Below are positions 1-11,166 of a stretch of DNA of 64,000 nucleotides, piece after piece. The first letter of the stretch is position 1, and each line of letters starts with the position of its first letter. The position numbers and the translations under genes are program-made. Source of the stretch: CAUTNA01 sp964371145 (GTDB lineage Bacteria; Pseudomonadota; Alphaproteobacteria; Rs-D84). Location: NCBI GenBank assembly GCA_964371145.1, contig CAYJKO010000003.1, positions 1-64,000 of the forward strand, read 5' to 3'. Under the pieces are notes generated by a model, which was not told where the DNA came from, did not search any database, and was given only the letters and a program-made list of their open reading frames with translations.

Positions 1-1
1 A

Positions 2-334
2 GATTATTACGGCACAGAAAACGACGAATTCCCACAGGGATTATCAACATGTCCGTCTGGATATATTACAAACGCCGCACGCACGAATTGCGAACTGGCC
101 CCTATAACTACATGCCCAATCACCACATATTACAACCCGGGAACAAATTCATGCGAGCCATGTCCCGCAAATTACTATTGTCCCGGGTTTAACGGCGGAA
201 TCCCAGGCAATAACGGTTTAGAAGAATGCGACCCGGGGGAATTTTCCAATCCGGATTCAGATGATGAATCCGATTGTAAATATACATCTGCCACCACATT
301 TTGTGATGCGTATGGATGTTTCACATTACCATAA
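2..334 (+). CDS. C-terminal end of a Cys-rich surface protein (5' end outside window)
   Basis: An open frame runs from the window edge to TAA at 332-334, so only the last ~110 residues are visible. They contain repeated CPxGY / CPxxYYCPG cysteine motifs of the GCC2/GCC3 (ephrin/TNF-receptor-like) type and a Ser/Asp-rich tail ending in CDAYGCFTLP. The same motif class occurs in the giant repeat protein at 16139-22435, so this is probably the end of a second member of that surface family. The function is unknown; an extracellular location is inferred from the paired cysteines and the paralogue's signal peptide. Confidence 0.75.
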   Translation, partial: DYYGTENDEFPQGLSTCPSGYITNAARTNCELAPITTCPITTYYNPGTNSCEPCPANYYCPGFNGGIPGNNGLEECDPGEFSNPDSDDESDCKYTSATTFCDAYGCFTLP

Positions 335-346
335 TAAAAATAAAAT

Positions 347-820
347 ATGAATACAGATATAATTATCAGATTATTACAAAATTCCGGATTTATTATCCGC
401 GGTTCTGATTACAATAATATTTTAATCGAAGATCCGACATGTATTTTACGCGCGTCCCAAAATTTTATTGAATATTCATGGATTGCGATTTCTTGTATCA
501 CCGGATTATTTTTATTCGGATGGGCGATTTCTTTTATTATGGGCGCAAAATTAAATGTTTTTGACAATATTAAAAGTCTGGTTTTAATATTGGGAATATT
601 ATCGGCCGCCCCACCCATTATATCCGGAATTTTCGGGGTGGATATTTATGCGGAAAATTGTAAAACCGTTGCCATACCCAAATCAGATATTAATGCGGTT
701 CTGGAAAAACGCGGAACATTGCAAAACGATGAAATTTTTGGTGGCGAAGAATTTATTATTTACGATTCTCAATCTGACGCCGGATTGGGGATGGAATTAC
801 GTAAATTAACCGAACAATAA
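347..820 (+). CDS. Hypothetical two-helix membrane protein
   Basis: A 157-residue protein that I do not recognise. Two hydrophobic segments lie at about residues 44-66 and 76-96. Between them is a short charged loop, and a polar ~60-residue C-terminal tail follows. It starts 12 nt after the stop of the Cys-rich surface gene, with no clear Shine-Dalgarno sequence, so co-transcription with that gene is likely. The pattern of short N-terminus, hairpin of two helices and soluble tail is seen in small secretion or conjugation components, but nothing specific identifies it. Confidence 0.6.
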   Translation: MNTDIIIRLLQNSGFIIRGSDYNNILIEDPTCILRASQNFIEYSWIAISCITGLFLFGWAISFIMGAKLNVFDNIKSLVLILGILSAAPPIISGIFGVDIYAENCKTVAIPKSDINAVLEKRGTLQNDEIFGGEEFIIYDSQSDAGLGMELRKLTEQ

Positions 821-904
821 TATAAATAAAATAAAATCATCTTGACGGGAATAAATTCTCGTACGATAATAAATTCAGAAAACAAAAAACAAGGAGAAAC
901 TAAT

Positions 905-1450
905 ATGAAAAAAATTGCATTATTAACCGCCATTTCAGCAATCATACCATTCGCATCTGCAAATGCGATGAACAAAACAAACTTTGTGTCTTTGAATATT
1001 TTGCCAACATCATCGTTTGAAATACGAGGGGGCGGCGGTAAGACATTAAACACTTTTGATATCGGCGGCTCCGTTGAATATGGACGCGTTATTAATGAAT
1101 GGTTCAAAGCCAGCATTGAATTAGGCGCCAGATCTGGAGAATTTTATCCAACTATGTTCTTTGACAATTATAATGCAACAATTAATGGTTATTTTTACAC
1201 AACATTGGCAGACCAATTTCAACCATTTGTTGCCGTCGGCATTGGTGCATCTGCAAACGATATGTACAATACAATGGCATTTGTTGATACAGAAACAGAC
1301 TTTACATATTCTGTAAAAGCGGGAATGAACGTTATTGTTAACAATTATTTGGATTTACACATGGGTGTTAAATACCAAAACTATGGAGAATTAGAAGGCT
1401 CTGCCATTGACTTTACAGACGTATTCTTTGGTGCCAGCTATAAATTCTAA
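905..1450 (+). CDS. Small outer-membrane beta-barrel protein
   Basis: A 181-residue protein with a signal peptide (MKKIALLTA...ASANA) and alternating polar/aromatic beta strands. It ends in the terminal aromatic signature ASYKF expected of an 8-stranded OmpA/OmpW/Omp25-like porin-type barrel inserted by the BAM complex. The start at 905 is preferred over an upstream in-frame codon because AAGGAGA lies 7 nt upstream and the signal peptide begins there. It is followed by a strong bidirectional terminator. The role may be structural or adhesive; no specific ligand motif is visible. Confidence 0.75.
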   Translation: MKKIALLTAISAIIPFASANAMNKTNFVSLNILPTSSFEIRGGGGKTLNTFDIGGSVEYGRVINEWFKASIELGARSGEFYPTMFFDNYNATINGYFYTTLADQFQPFVAVGIGASANDMYNTMAFVDTETDFTYSVKAGMNVIVNNYLDLHMGVKYQNYGELEGSAIDFTDVFFGASYKF

Positions 1451-1469
1451 ACCGGAATTTTATTCAAAA

Positions 1470-3557
<2,088 letters not shown>

Positions 3558-3563
3558 CACAGT

Positions 3564-4424
3564 ATGAATAAAAATGAATTAGATTTTTCCGAAGCGTATG
3601 ACGACTTTGACCAGTTTGACTCCATATCAAAAGAAGAAAAGTTTGACGGTATTGGGTTGACTTACCTGTATTCTGATTCTATAAACCAGAAAATCGAAAG
3701 CTTGGCCGACGTATTCACAGAATGGTTTTTATTCGAAACGTCCAACAATAAATCTATTTTATCTTTTTTACAATCCGAAGGCATCGACGCCGTTATTTCT
3801 GAAACTGATTTTATGGATATAATTTCTGGATACGTTGCATTTAACGAAGAAACCATTATATATATCCAAAAAAAATTACCGTTCGCTGTCAGACTGACAA
3901 AATTGCATACTTTGAATTACAAAGTCATACATTCTGATATTTTCAAAAGAACGATTGATATAGACGTTTCATTAATATCGGATAAAATAAAACAATTAAA
4001 TGCCACATCGCAAAAAGAAAAAGCACAAAAAAAATTAATTGCCGCCAAAATCGCATATGCGAAAGACCCCCAGAAATTCATAGACCGCAGCAGAAAATGG
4101 ATTGCAAATAATCGCGAAACCGCAAATCAAATCCGATATAATTGGGCGAAAAACAATCCAGATAAAGTTAAAATAGCACGTAAAAAAAGTTATGAAAAAA
4201 ACGGAAAAAGCACCGAATTTATACAAAAAAACAGACAACGCGCGACAGAATGGAAAAAAAAGAACCCAGAAAAAAGACGAGAATCTGTAAAAAAACATTA
4301 TGAATTAAACAAAGAAAAAATTCTGGCGCAATCCAAATTAAATTATCAAAAAAGAAAATTAAAAACAACCGCACCGGTCATATCATCTATCCTGGGGGCA
4401 ATAATCACATCAAAACAAAAATAA
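3564..4424 (+). CDS. Lys-rich repeat protein, first of a tandem pair
   Basis: A 286-residue protein that I cannot assign to a function. The acidic N-terminal ~150 residues look globular. The C-terminal half is strongly basic and built from degenerate ~20-residue helical units of the form K-x-Y-x-x-N-P-x-K (for example NNPDKVKIARKKSYEKN). Similar basic units occur in phage and mobile-element proteins and probably bind nucleic acid; that is inference. The gene ends in the motif LGAIITSKQK, shared with the next gene, so the two are paralogues. Start chosen from the promoter position. Confidence 0.6.
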   Translation: MNKNELDFSEAYDDFDQFDSISKEEKFDGIGLTYLYSDSINQKIESLADVFTEWFLFETSNNKSILSFLQSEGIDAVISETDFMDIISGYVAFNEETIIYIQKKLPFAVRLTKLHTLNYKVIHSDIFKRTIDIDVSLISDKIKQLNATSQKEKAQKKLIAAKIAYAKDPQKFIDRSRKWIANNRETANQIRYNWAKNNPDKVKIARKKSYEKNGKSTEFIQKNRQRATEWKKKNPEKRRESVKKHYELNKEKILAQSKLNYQKRKLKTTAPVISSILGAIITSKQK

Positions 4425-4429
4425 ATAAT

Positions 4430-4979
4430 ATGAGCAAATATAAATTCGAAATTTCGACAACCAATTATAATCTGTTCCACGGCAGTGACACAGACTTGAA
4501 GATTTTTATCAAAAAAATTGTAAAGAATATGAAATCTCATATCAAATACCGCGACAACAAAGATGAAATTTTGGCAAAAAAAAGACAAAAATATCGAGAA
4601 AACCCAGAAAAACAAAAAGCGATCCAGAAAAAATATCGCGAAAAAGACGAAAAGCGATTTAAAGAAGTATCAGAGGCTTGGAGAACGGCAAATGTCGACA
4701 AATTAAACGCGTATTCAAAAAAGTGGCGTATCAACAATCCAAATGCTTATTCCGAATACCAAAGCCAATATCGTAAAAAAAATCGCGCAAAATACACAGA
4801 AATCGAACGTCGATCAAAATTAAAACGCAAATTAAAGAAAACCGNNNNNNNNNNNNNNNNNNNNNNNNNNNNNNNNNNNNNNNNNNNNNNNNNNNNNNNN
4901 NNNNNNNNNNNNNNNNNNNNNNNNNNNNNNNNNNNNNNNNNNNNTTCTGGGTGCTTTGATCACGTCAAAACAAAAATAA
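4430..4979 (+). CDS. Lys-rich repeat protein, second of a tandem pair, interrupted by an assembly gap
   Basis: Only ~138 residues are readable before the N-run at 4845-4944. They consist of a short N-terminus and six or so basic units (KYRENPEKQ, KYREKDEKR and similar). Immediately after the gap the sequence reads LGALITSKQK-stop, ending at 4979. That matches the C-terminus of the preceding paralogue but lies in a different frame across the nominal 100 Ns. The gene therefore spans the gap, and the gap length is not real. It starts 5 nt after the upstream stop codon. Function unknown; nucleic-acid binding inferred. Confidence 0.65.
4845..4944. other. Assembly gap 1 (100 N, nominal length)
   Basis: It falls inside the second of two paralogous genes. 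Aligning with the first copy predicts only about 20 missing bases. Confidence 0.8.
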
Positions 4980-5031
4980 TGCACCAATTTTTCAATTATG
5001 ATACAATTCATATGAAAAAAGGAGAAAAACG

Positions 5032-5406
5032 ATGCTTTTAACCATGATTCTGATTTTGATGATTTCTGGGTTAATTTGGATATATAAATCCGATAAATCT
5101 GGAAAATTAGACAACAAAATAATACGAACATTGCGATGGATTTTGTTTGTGCCAGCCGGGATAACCATATCTATTTTCAGCGGCAGTTTTATGTTTTATC
5201 TAATTGATGTGCTTAATCCATCCAAACTGCCTTTTATGCCTGCACATATACTTGGTTTTTTAATACCATCAATTATGATTTTGGTGTTATATATTTCTTC
5301 ATATGTAATAATTCCGCAAAAAAAGAATAAAATATTAATATCTGCGATTATGACCCTTATAATATTTTTCAAAATATCGGCCACAGTAATTCTTGCGGTT
5401 TATTAA
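5032..5406 (+). CDS. Hypothetical four-helix membrane protein
   Basis: A 124-residue very hydrophobic protein with about four transmembrane helices (roughly residues 1-18, 36-58, 66-90 and 98-122) and short basic loops (KKNK). AAAGGAG lies upstream of the ATG at 5032. I do not recognise the family. It is a single gene between the Lys-rich pair and a bidirectional terminator shared with fabI. Confidence 0.65.
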   Translation: MLLTMILILMISGLIWIYKSDKSGKLDNKIIRTLRWILFVPAGITISIFSGSFMFYLIDVLNPSKLPFMPAHILGFLIPSIMILVLYISSYVIIPQKKNKILISAIMTLIIFFKISATVILAVY

Positions 5407-5407
5407 A

Positions 5408-5437
5408 CAAAAAGCCCCGATTGGGGCTTTTTGTTTT
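5408..5437. terminator. Bidirectional intrinsic terminator
   Basis: The stem AAGCCCC/GGGGCTT has flanking A- and T-runs and lies between the converging membrane-protein gene and fabI. Confidence 0.9.
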
Positions 5438-5447
5438 ATGAATTATA

Positions 5448-6257
5448 TTATTTTTCAATATTATCCAAAATAATGTCTTTTAATTCATTCGGCATCATAC
5501 CTGTTGTTGAATAACCACAATCTACGTGATGTATTTCACCGGTAACACCAGATGACAAATTGCTGAAGAAATAAAGGGCCGCGCCAGATACATCTTCTAA
5601 TGTCATATTACGACGAAGCGGTGTTTGATCTGCATTCAATTTCAACATGGCTTTGAACCCACCAACGCCAGAAGACGCCAATGTCATAATCGGACCCGCA
5701 GAAATCGCATTAACGCGAATTCCATCAATACCCAAATCATTTGCCAAATAACGAACAGATGAATCCAAAGCTGATTTTGCAACACCCATTACGTTGTAAT
5801 TAGGCACAGATTTTTCGCCACCATAATATGTCAATGTAACAATAGAACCACCGTCTTTCATTAATTTTGCAGAACGTTTTGAAATATCTACCAATGAGAA
5901 AGCTGAAATATCCATTGTATTTTTGAAATTTTCACGTGTTGTATCTGCGTATCTGCCCATCAATTCAGATTTGTCTGAAAAAGCAATCGCGTGTAAAACA
6001 CCATCCAAATGACCCCATTCTTTTTCAATTGCGTCAAACAAAGAATCCATTTGTTCATCATTTTGAACGTTGCATTCTTGTACAAATTTTGCGCCAATTG
6101 ATTCAGCCAATGGTTTAACGCGTTTTTCCAAAGCAGCCATAGCATATGGCATTGCGATTTCAGCGCCCTGTTCTGCGGCAGCCTTTGCCACAGCCCACGC
6201 CATAGACCAATCATTTGCAACACCGGTAATTAAAATCTTTTTCCCTTTTAATAACAT
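5448..6257 (-). CDS. fabI: Enoyl-[acyl-carrier-protein] reductase (NADH) FabI
   Basis: A 269-residue short-chain dehydrogenase of the FabI branch, which reduces trans-2-enoyl-ACP in fatty-acid elongation. Visible signatures are the divergent nucleotide-binding motif ITGVANDWSMAW (residues 10-21) typical of FabI and the catalytic Tyr-x6-Lys pair (Y154, K161 in NYNVMGVAK). The C-terminal part (GVTGEIHHVDCGYSTTGM) is also family-typical. AAGGA precedes the start codon. It is transcribed alone, divergently from the glycosyltransferase operon across a 227-bp spacer. Confidence 0.95.
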   Translation of the reverse strand: MLLKGKKILITGVANDWSMAWAVAKAAAEQGAEIAMPYAMAALEKRVKPLAESIGAKFVQECNVQNDEQMDSLFDAIEKEWGHLDGVLHAIAFSDKSELMGRYADTTRENFKNTMDISAFSLVDISKRSAKLMKDGGSIVTLTYYGGEKSVPNYNVMGVAKSALDSSVRYLANDLGIDGIRVNAISAGPIMTLASSGVGGFKAMLKLNADQTPLRRNMTLEDVSGAALYFFSNLSSGVTGEIHHVDCGYSTTGMMPNELKDIILDNIEK

Positions 6258-6484
6258 AATATTTTCCTTTATATATATTTATTCATTATTGGACGGATAG
6301 AAATGTATCATAAATAAAATAAAAAGCAACAGGTAAAAAAAATCTTTATAAAACACATAGTAATTAAATTTAATTACCATTTATTAATCTGAATTAAAAT
6401 ATTCTGTATTTTTTCTGTTGAACTTTTGACTTGATTTTAACAGTTGGACGTTGTAGTTTTATTAATAAAGTAAGGGTCAACCAT
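6258..6484. promoter_or_regulatory. Divergent intergenic region, fabI / glycosyltransferases
   Basis: A 227-bp AT-rich spacer that must hold both divergent promoters. A TTGACT hexamer at 6426-6431 is a possible -35 for the + operon, but its -10 is poor, so exact sites are not assigned. Confidence 0.4.
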
Positions 6485-7429
6485 ATGAAAGAATCAAAAA
6501 TCAGTATTATTGTTGTTGCAAACAATGTTGAAAAATATTTGGTGCGCTGCCTGGACTCTGTTCTGGCACAAACTTTTAAGGATTGGAATATTGTTTGCAT
6601 AAACGACGGCAGCACGGATAACACAAAACAAATATTAGATACATACGCATCAAAAAACCCACGCATAATCGCCATCCATAAAGATTATAACGGTGTGTCT
6701 GTCGCCCGAAACATTGGTTTGGACAATGCAGATGCCGAATATATAACATTTCTTGATTCTGACGACACCTTTGTGCCAACCGCACTGGAAGATATGTATA
6801 ATGCAATAAATGAACAAGACGCAAAAGATGTAGATTTTATCACAACTCAAACAAATATTGTACCAGAAGACCCAGAAAATCCTGTTACCGCCAAAAGAGC
6901 AAACGAAATGATAGATTATATGAAAATCAAAGATTTCGGAATAAAAAAAATTGAATTAGATAATTTTTCTGAAAGCATCGCTATGACCAATTGCGTCGTT
7001 TGGGGTAAATTATACAAAAAAGATTTTATTACAAAAAACAATTTAAGATTTATGAATGAAAACATAATTCACGAAGACAATGGATTTTTCTTAAAAATAT
7101 TGGCATGTTTTCCTACAATAAAAACCATCAAAAATTTTGGGGTTAATTATTTAATACGTACAACTTCTATCACCGGAAAACTAAACCAAAAACCGTACAG
7201 AAAAAAGGCAAAAAAAGATTTAAAAAAATCTGTTTTTGATGCATGCAATTTTATAAAAAATAAATATACCAACAATAAACGTATCGCTCGCAAATTGATA
7301 TTTAAAATCAAAATATCAAACACATACGCCAGATTATTCGGCAGATCGTTTCTGCGTTTAAAATTTACAGAAAATTATTCCAAATTGAAAATTTTCGGCA
7401 TAACCATTTGTAAAATAAAAAGACAATAA
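6485..7429 (+). CDS. Family 2 glycosyltransferase
   Basis: A 314-residue GT-A enzyme. The N-terminal domain has the family 2 signatures CINDGST (DGS at 41-43) and FLDSDD (91-94), which bind the nucleotide sugar and metal. The C-terminal ~120 residues are basic and more variable, ending in a short FGITICKIKR tail that resembles the tail of the last gene in the operon. The start at 6485 is chosen because the conserved fold begins there and TAAGGG precedes it. First gene of four consecutive sugar-transfer genes, so a role in LPS or capsule glycan assembly on the cytoplasmic side is likely. Acceptor unknown. Confidence 0.9.
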   Translation: MKESKISIIVVANNVEKYLVRCLDSVLAQTFKDWNIVCINDGSTDNTKQILDTYASKNPRIIAIHKDYNGVSVARNIGLDNADAEYITFLDSDDTFVPTALEDMYNAINEQDAKDVDFITTQTNIVPEDPENPVTAKRANEMIDYMKIKDFGIKKIELDNFSESIAMTNCVVWGKLYKKDFITKNNLRFMNENIIHEDNGFFLKILACFPTIKTIKNFGVNYLIRTTSITGKLNQKPYRKKAKKDLKKSVFDACNFIKNKYTNNKRIARKLIFKIKISNTYARLFGRSFLRLKFTENYSKLKIFGITICKIKRQ

Positions 7430-7430
7430 T

Positions 7431-8432
7431 ATGAAAATAAGTATAATTATCCCCGTATATAATGTTGAAAAATATCTGGCGCGATGCTTGGATTCTGTAT
7501 TGGGGCAAACTTTTCAAAATTGGGAAGCCATTTGTATAAATGACGGCAGTCCCGATAATTCTATTGAAATATTAAATAATTACGCAAAAAAAGATAGTCG
7601 CTTCAAAATAATTGACCAAAAAAACGGCGGAATTTCCAAAGCACGCAACGCCGGCATACAAAAAGTAACCGGCGATTATATTTTGTTTTTAGATTCGGAC
7701 GATTTTATCCATCCGCAAACAATGGAAATTGCGCATAAGTTCGCAGAAAAAAATAAAACCGATATCGTATCTTTTAAAATGAACAAATTTTATAGATTAA
7801 GATTAAAAATCAGACACGCGTTAAAACAAAACACAGAAAATATAGAACCATTTAATTTCCGCAAAAAATATAATTTATCTAAAATAAAATCATTTGCAAC
7901 AAATGATGTGTTTTCATACGTCACAGAAAGATCAGACAGACGAAAAAGATTCCAAATCAAACATTGTTATGTTGTTCAGAATATGTATAAAAAAGAATTA
8001 ATATCTGACATAAAATTCGAACCAAATGTGATAATGGAAGATGCTATTTGGTGGCCATATGTATTATTAAACGTTAAATCTGCAACCATTATAAATACAC
8101 CGTTATATTATTATATACCACAATTGAATTCTATTATGGCATCTACAAAAAATTTAAAAATGCTTACCTCTTTATGCCAAAACATGTATAAAGTTTTTGT
8201 TCAATACACAAAAAAAGCAACCCCAAAACAATTTAATGTATGGGAAACCGAATTCATGTGGCCTTATTTAAAACACGCTTTTTCAAAAGTAAAAAAATTA
8301 GACAATGTTCATGATACAAATACTGCGAAACAAGAATTTATTGCATTAAACGAATATGGCATGCTGGAAAATCCGAGATTAAAAAAACACAGAAAATTGC
8401 AAAAGCATATATTTAATTTCATAAAGGAATAA
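7431..8432 (+). CDS. Family 2 glycosyltransferase
   Basis: A 333-residue paralogue of the preceding gene, separated by a single base, so translation is probably coupled. It has IIIPVYNVEKYL at the N-terminus, ICINDGSPDN (34-43) and FLDSDD (near 86-91), the GT2 donor and metal sites. The central and C-terminal regions are basic and helical and probably recognise the acceptor. Both GT2 enzymes share the opening xNVEKYLxRCLDSVLxQTF, pointing to a local duplication. Confidence 0.9.
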   Translation: MKISIIIPVYNVEKYLARCLDSVLGQTFQNWEAICINDGSPDNSIEILNNYAKKDSRFKIIDQKNGGISKARNAGIQKVTGDYILFLDSDDFIHPQTMEIAHKFAEKNKTDIVSFKMNKFYRLRLKIRHALKQNTENIEPFNFRKKYNLSKIKSFATNDVFSYVTERSDRRKRFQIKHCYVVQNMYKKELISDIKFEPNVIMEDAIWWPYVLLNVKSATIINTPLYYYIPQLNSIMASTKNLKMLTSLCQNMYKVFVQYTKKATPKQFNVWETEFMWPYLKHAFSKVKKLDNVHDTNTAKQEFIALNEYGMLENPRLKKHRKLQKHIFNFIKE

Positions 8433-8433
8433 A

Positions 8434-10227
8434 ATGAAAATCAGAAAAATATTCGCCAGATTAATCGCGACTCCAATTATTAATAGAAAAGCGCGCCATA
8501 AAGTCCGCGATTTCATAGAAAATGTATCAATTAAAGATTTATTTGCTTTAAAAAAATATAAAAAAACTTTGGTAACGAAAAACACCGTTTTATTATTGGA
8601 AACCAATGATTGTCATGCAGAATGTTTACCGGGGTTTGCGAAATATTTATTAGATTTGGGATATAATGTCGACGTTTTGACTTTGTCATCTTTGGCTCAG
8701 GAAAAAGCTTTTTCAAATTTTCAACATGACCGATTGGAATTATATAGTTTTCCGAGAATATTGTTTGATTTTATTATCAAATCTAAAAAAATCAAAGATT
8801 ATTATAAAATCTTATTATCCAGCAGCTATTCATATTTCCACAAATCCCCTGTCATACATGCTTTTCCAAACATAATCGGCGATAATTTAATTATTGTATC
8901 TCATGATTTAAATGATTTGAAAACCGAATTTGAACAAAGTGAATTAAACAACAATAAAATTATTATGTTGGGAAACATTGGCAATGCAAAAATGGTTAAT
9001 GCTCATTATTTCGGCGATTTTAAAACTCATAAAAAAAACAGCAAAACGGTTTTTGTAACAGTTGGTGGAATAGAACCGTCCAGAAAAAATCACAAAATAT
9101 TGATTGATGCAATTGAAACAATATCCAAAAAAACAAACAATTTCAAAATAACAATCATCGGCAATGGGAACATTGAAACAATTCCCCAAAACATCCGGAA
9201 ATTTATAGACATCAAAGGACGTTTAAATTTTCCCGACATGTACAATGAAATGGAAATCGCCGACTTCTTTTTACCGTTATTAGACCCAGAAAACCCCGCA
9301 CACGACAGATATATAACATCGGGGGTCACGGGATCGGCTCAATTAATATACGGATTCAAAAAAATACCCGTTATTAATGAAAAATTTGTAAATTTTTACA
9401 ATTTTAATAATACAAATTCTGTTATATACGAATCAAATTCAGATTTATCCACGGCTATGATTTCTGCGATAAATATGACCGATGCTGAATATAATAAAAA
9501 ATTAAATGAATTAAAATCTGTTGCTATGGATATTTATAAAGAATCTATCAATAATTTAAAATATTTATTGCGCCAGACAAAAGAATACAAAATCATTTCA
9601 TTGGGCAACGATTGCCTGCCCAGAAAATTTCTTACCACTGCGGGATTAAAACCCAGCAAACAAATGGGCGAAATGTCTATGCCTTTTGATTTGTGCGTAA
9701 CACCCATTGAATCTTTGACGCATTTTTTGAAAACCGATTTTGCCGATTATTTTGACGGGCTGGAATATTCAGACAAAGATTCATATTGGATAAATAAAAA
9801 ATTTAATATGATTTATAATCATGATACAGATTGCGGCAAAGACGAAAAAGAAAAATTTATTTCAAGATTCCAAACCAGAATAGAAAATTTCAAAAAAATA
9901 ATATCTGGTGATGATTTTCTTTTCTTTGTTATGCATTTTGTGGGCAATGAAAAATATCTGGAAAAATTATATTTAGAATTAAAAAAATTAAGAAACGGCG
10001 ACAATTTTGAATTGTTGGTATTAAACACAGATAATAAAATAAAGAAAAAATACAAACATCATAATTTAAAAATATTAAATGAAAGCCACCCCTTTGAACA
10101 ACATTATTTATGGTGGACAGTTCAAAACACGACATCAGAATCGGGTATAAATTTTAAAAACAATATCACACAATTCGTTTCAAATGAAATTGAAAGAAAA
10201 TTCAAATTAAAAAAATATGAAAGATAA
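8434..10227 (+). CDS. Fusion: glycosyltransferase-like domain plus DUF1796 papain-like domain
   Basis: A 597-residue two-domain protein. Residues ~45-380 look like a GT-B/GT4-type transferase: TVGGIEPSRKNHKILIDAIE marks the start of the nucleotide-binding half and ITSGVTGSAQLIYGFKKIPVI the donor-site loop. From ~388 it switches to the DUF1796 pattern (IISLGNDCLPRKFL...MPFDLCVTPIESL), a putative papain-like cysteine-peptidase fold whose likely nucleophile is the Cys of GNDC. DUF1796 proteins often sit beside glycosyltransferases, but here it is fused. It starts 1 nt after the previous stop. The enzymatic role of the second domain is unknown. Confidence 0.7.
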   Translation: MKIRKIFARLIATPIINRKARHKVRDFIENVSIKDLFALKKYKKTLVTKNTVLLLETNDCHAECLPGFAKYLLDLGYNVDVLTLSSLAQEKAFSNFQHDRLELYSFPRILFDFIIKSKKIKDYYKILLSSSYSYFHKSPVIHAFPNIIGDNLIIVSHDLNDLKTEFEQSELNNNKIIMLGNIGNAKMVNAHYFGDFKTHKKNSKTVFVTVGGIEPSRKNHKILIDAIETISKKTNNFKITIIGNGNIETIPQNIRKFIDIKGRLNFPDMYNEMEIADFFLPLLDPENPAHDRYITSGVTGSAQLIYGFKKIPVINEKFVNFYNFNNTNSVIYESNSDLSTAMISAINMTDAEYNKKLNELKSVAMDIYKESINNLKYLLRQTKEYKIISLGNDCLPRKFLTTAGLKPSKQMGEMSMPFDLCVTPIESLTHFLKTDFADYFDGLEYSDKDSYWINKKFNMIYNHDTDCGKDEKEKFISRFQTRIENFKKIISGDDFLFFVMHFVGNEKYLEKLYLELKKLRNGDNFELLVLNTDNKIKKKYKHHNLKILNESHPFEQHYLWWTVQNTTSESGINFKNNITQFVSNEIERKFKLKKYER

Positions 10228-10237
10228 AGGCACAACA

Positions 10238-11155
10238 ATGAAAAAAACTATACCCGTTGTATTTATATGTGATGAAAAATACGCTATGCCGACGGCGGTG
10301 TCTATTGCTTCTATTATAAATAACAAAGCCCATAACACAATTTATGATATAAATGTTATTATGGTTGAATGTTCGGATAAAAAAATTAAAAACATCCAAT
10401 CTTTGCAAACAGATAATGTAAATATAAACATTATAGAATCTGACAATATACACAAAGATTTGGGTGCAAACCATTCATACGTGTCAAAGGCCTCATTATT
10501 AAAATTTAACATAGCAAACATTTTCGAAAATTATAACAAAATATTATATTTAGATTCAGATATTATAGTACGTGGTGATTTATCCGATTTATATAATACA
10601 AACATCAAAGATGTTTATGCGGGTGTTGTCATAGATATGATAGCAGAAGATAAAAATCACGATCATGACAGAATAGGAAATAAAAATTATTTTAATTCTG
10701 GAATGATGTTGTTAAACATCAAAAAAATCCGCGAAGATAAATTGACAAAGAAATTCATTAAAACAAAAAAAGAAACGTCCAGCAAATACCAAGACCAAGA
10801 TGTTTTAAATATTGTTTTCGGTAACTGCGTTAAGTTTTTATCACCAATATATAATTATATGACGACGAATGAATTAAATTATGACAAAAATACAATTGAA
10901 AAATTTTACAACGCAAAATTGGATAATATTGTGATAATTCATATAACTTGGCGCAAACCATGGGATTACAAAAACGTTGCATATTTTGATTTATGGACGG
11001 ATTATTATAAAAAATCACCATATAAAAACATAAAAATTAAATATATTAACGATAAACCCAAACCAAAATTTTTTGGAAAAGTAAAAATGGACAATGGTCG
11101 CCGACATATTTATTTGTTTGGTATTAAAATTTTATCATATAAAAAAGCGGGATAA
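10238..11155 (+). CDS. Family 8 glycosyltransferase (LgtC/WaaJ-like)
   Basis: A 305-residue retaining GT8 enzyme. VVFICDEKYAMPTAVSIASI at the N-terminus and the DxD motif YLDSDI (106-108) identify the family, which adds galactose or glucose to LPS cores; HITWRKPW near the C-terminus matches the usual GT8 'H-x-G/W-x-K-PW' site. The ATG at 10238 with AAAGG upstream is preferred over a codon at 10217 that overlaps the previous gene. Last gene of the operon, closed by a terminator. Its tail YLFGIKILSYKK resembles the tail of the first gene. Confidence 0.88.
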   Translation: MKKTIPVVFICDEKYAMPTAVSIASIINNKAHNTIYDINVIMVECSDKKIKNIQSLQTDNVNINIIESDNIHKDLGANHSYVSKASLLKFNIANIFENYNKILYLDSDIIVRGDLSDLYNTNIKDVYAGVVIDMIAEDKNHDHDRIGNKNYFNSGMMLLNIKKIREDKLTKKFIKTKKETSSKYQDQDVLNIVFGNCVKFLSPIYNYMTTNELNYDKNTIEKFYNAKLDNIVIIHITWRKPWDYKNVAYFDLWTDYYKKSPYKNIKIKYINDKPKPKFFGKVKMDNGRRHIYLFGIKILSYKKAG

Positions 11156-11166
11156 ACCCGCTTTTA
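11145..11166. terminator. Intrinsic terminator after the glycosyltransferase operon
   Basis: The stem AAGCGGG/CCCGCTT overlaps the GT8 stop codon and is followed by T-rich sequence. Facing genes converge here, so it may act in both directions. Confidence 0.8.

Noticed and set aside
347..820. Assignment of this membrane protein to a conjugation or VirB family
   Set aside because: The two-helix layout is suggestive only; no diagnostic motif is visible.
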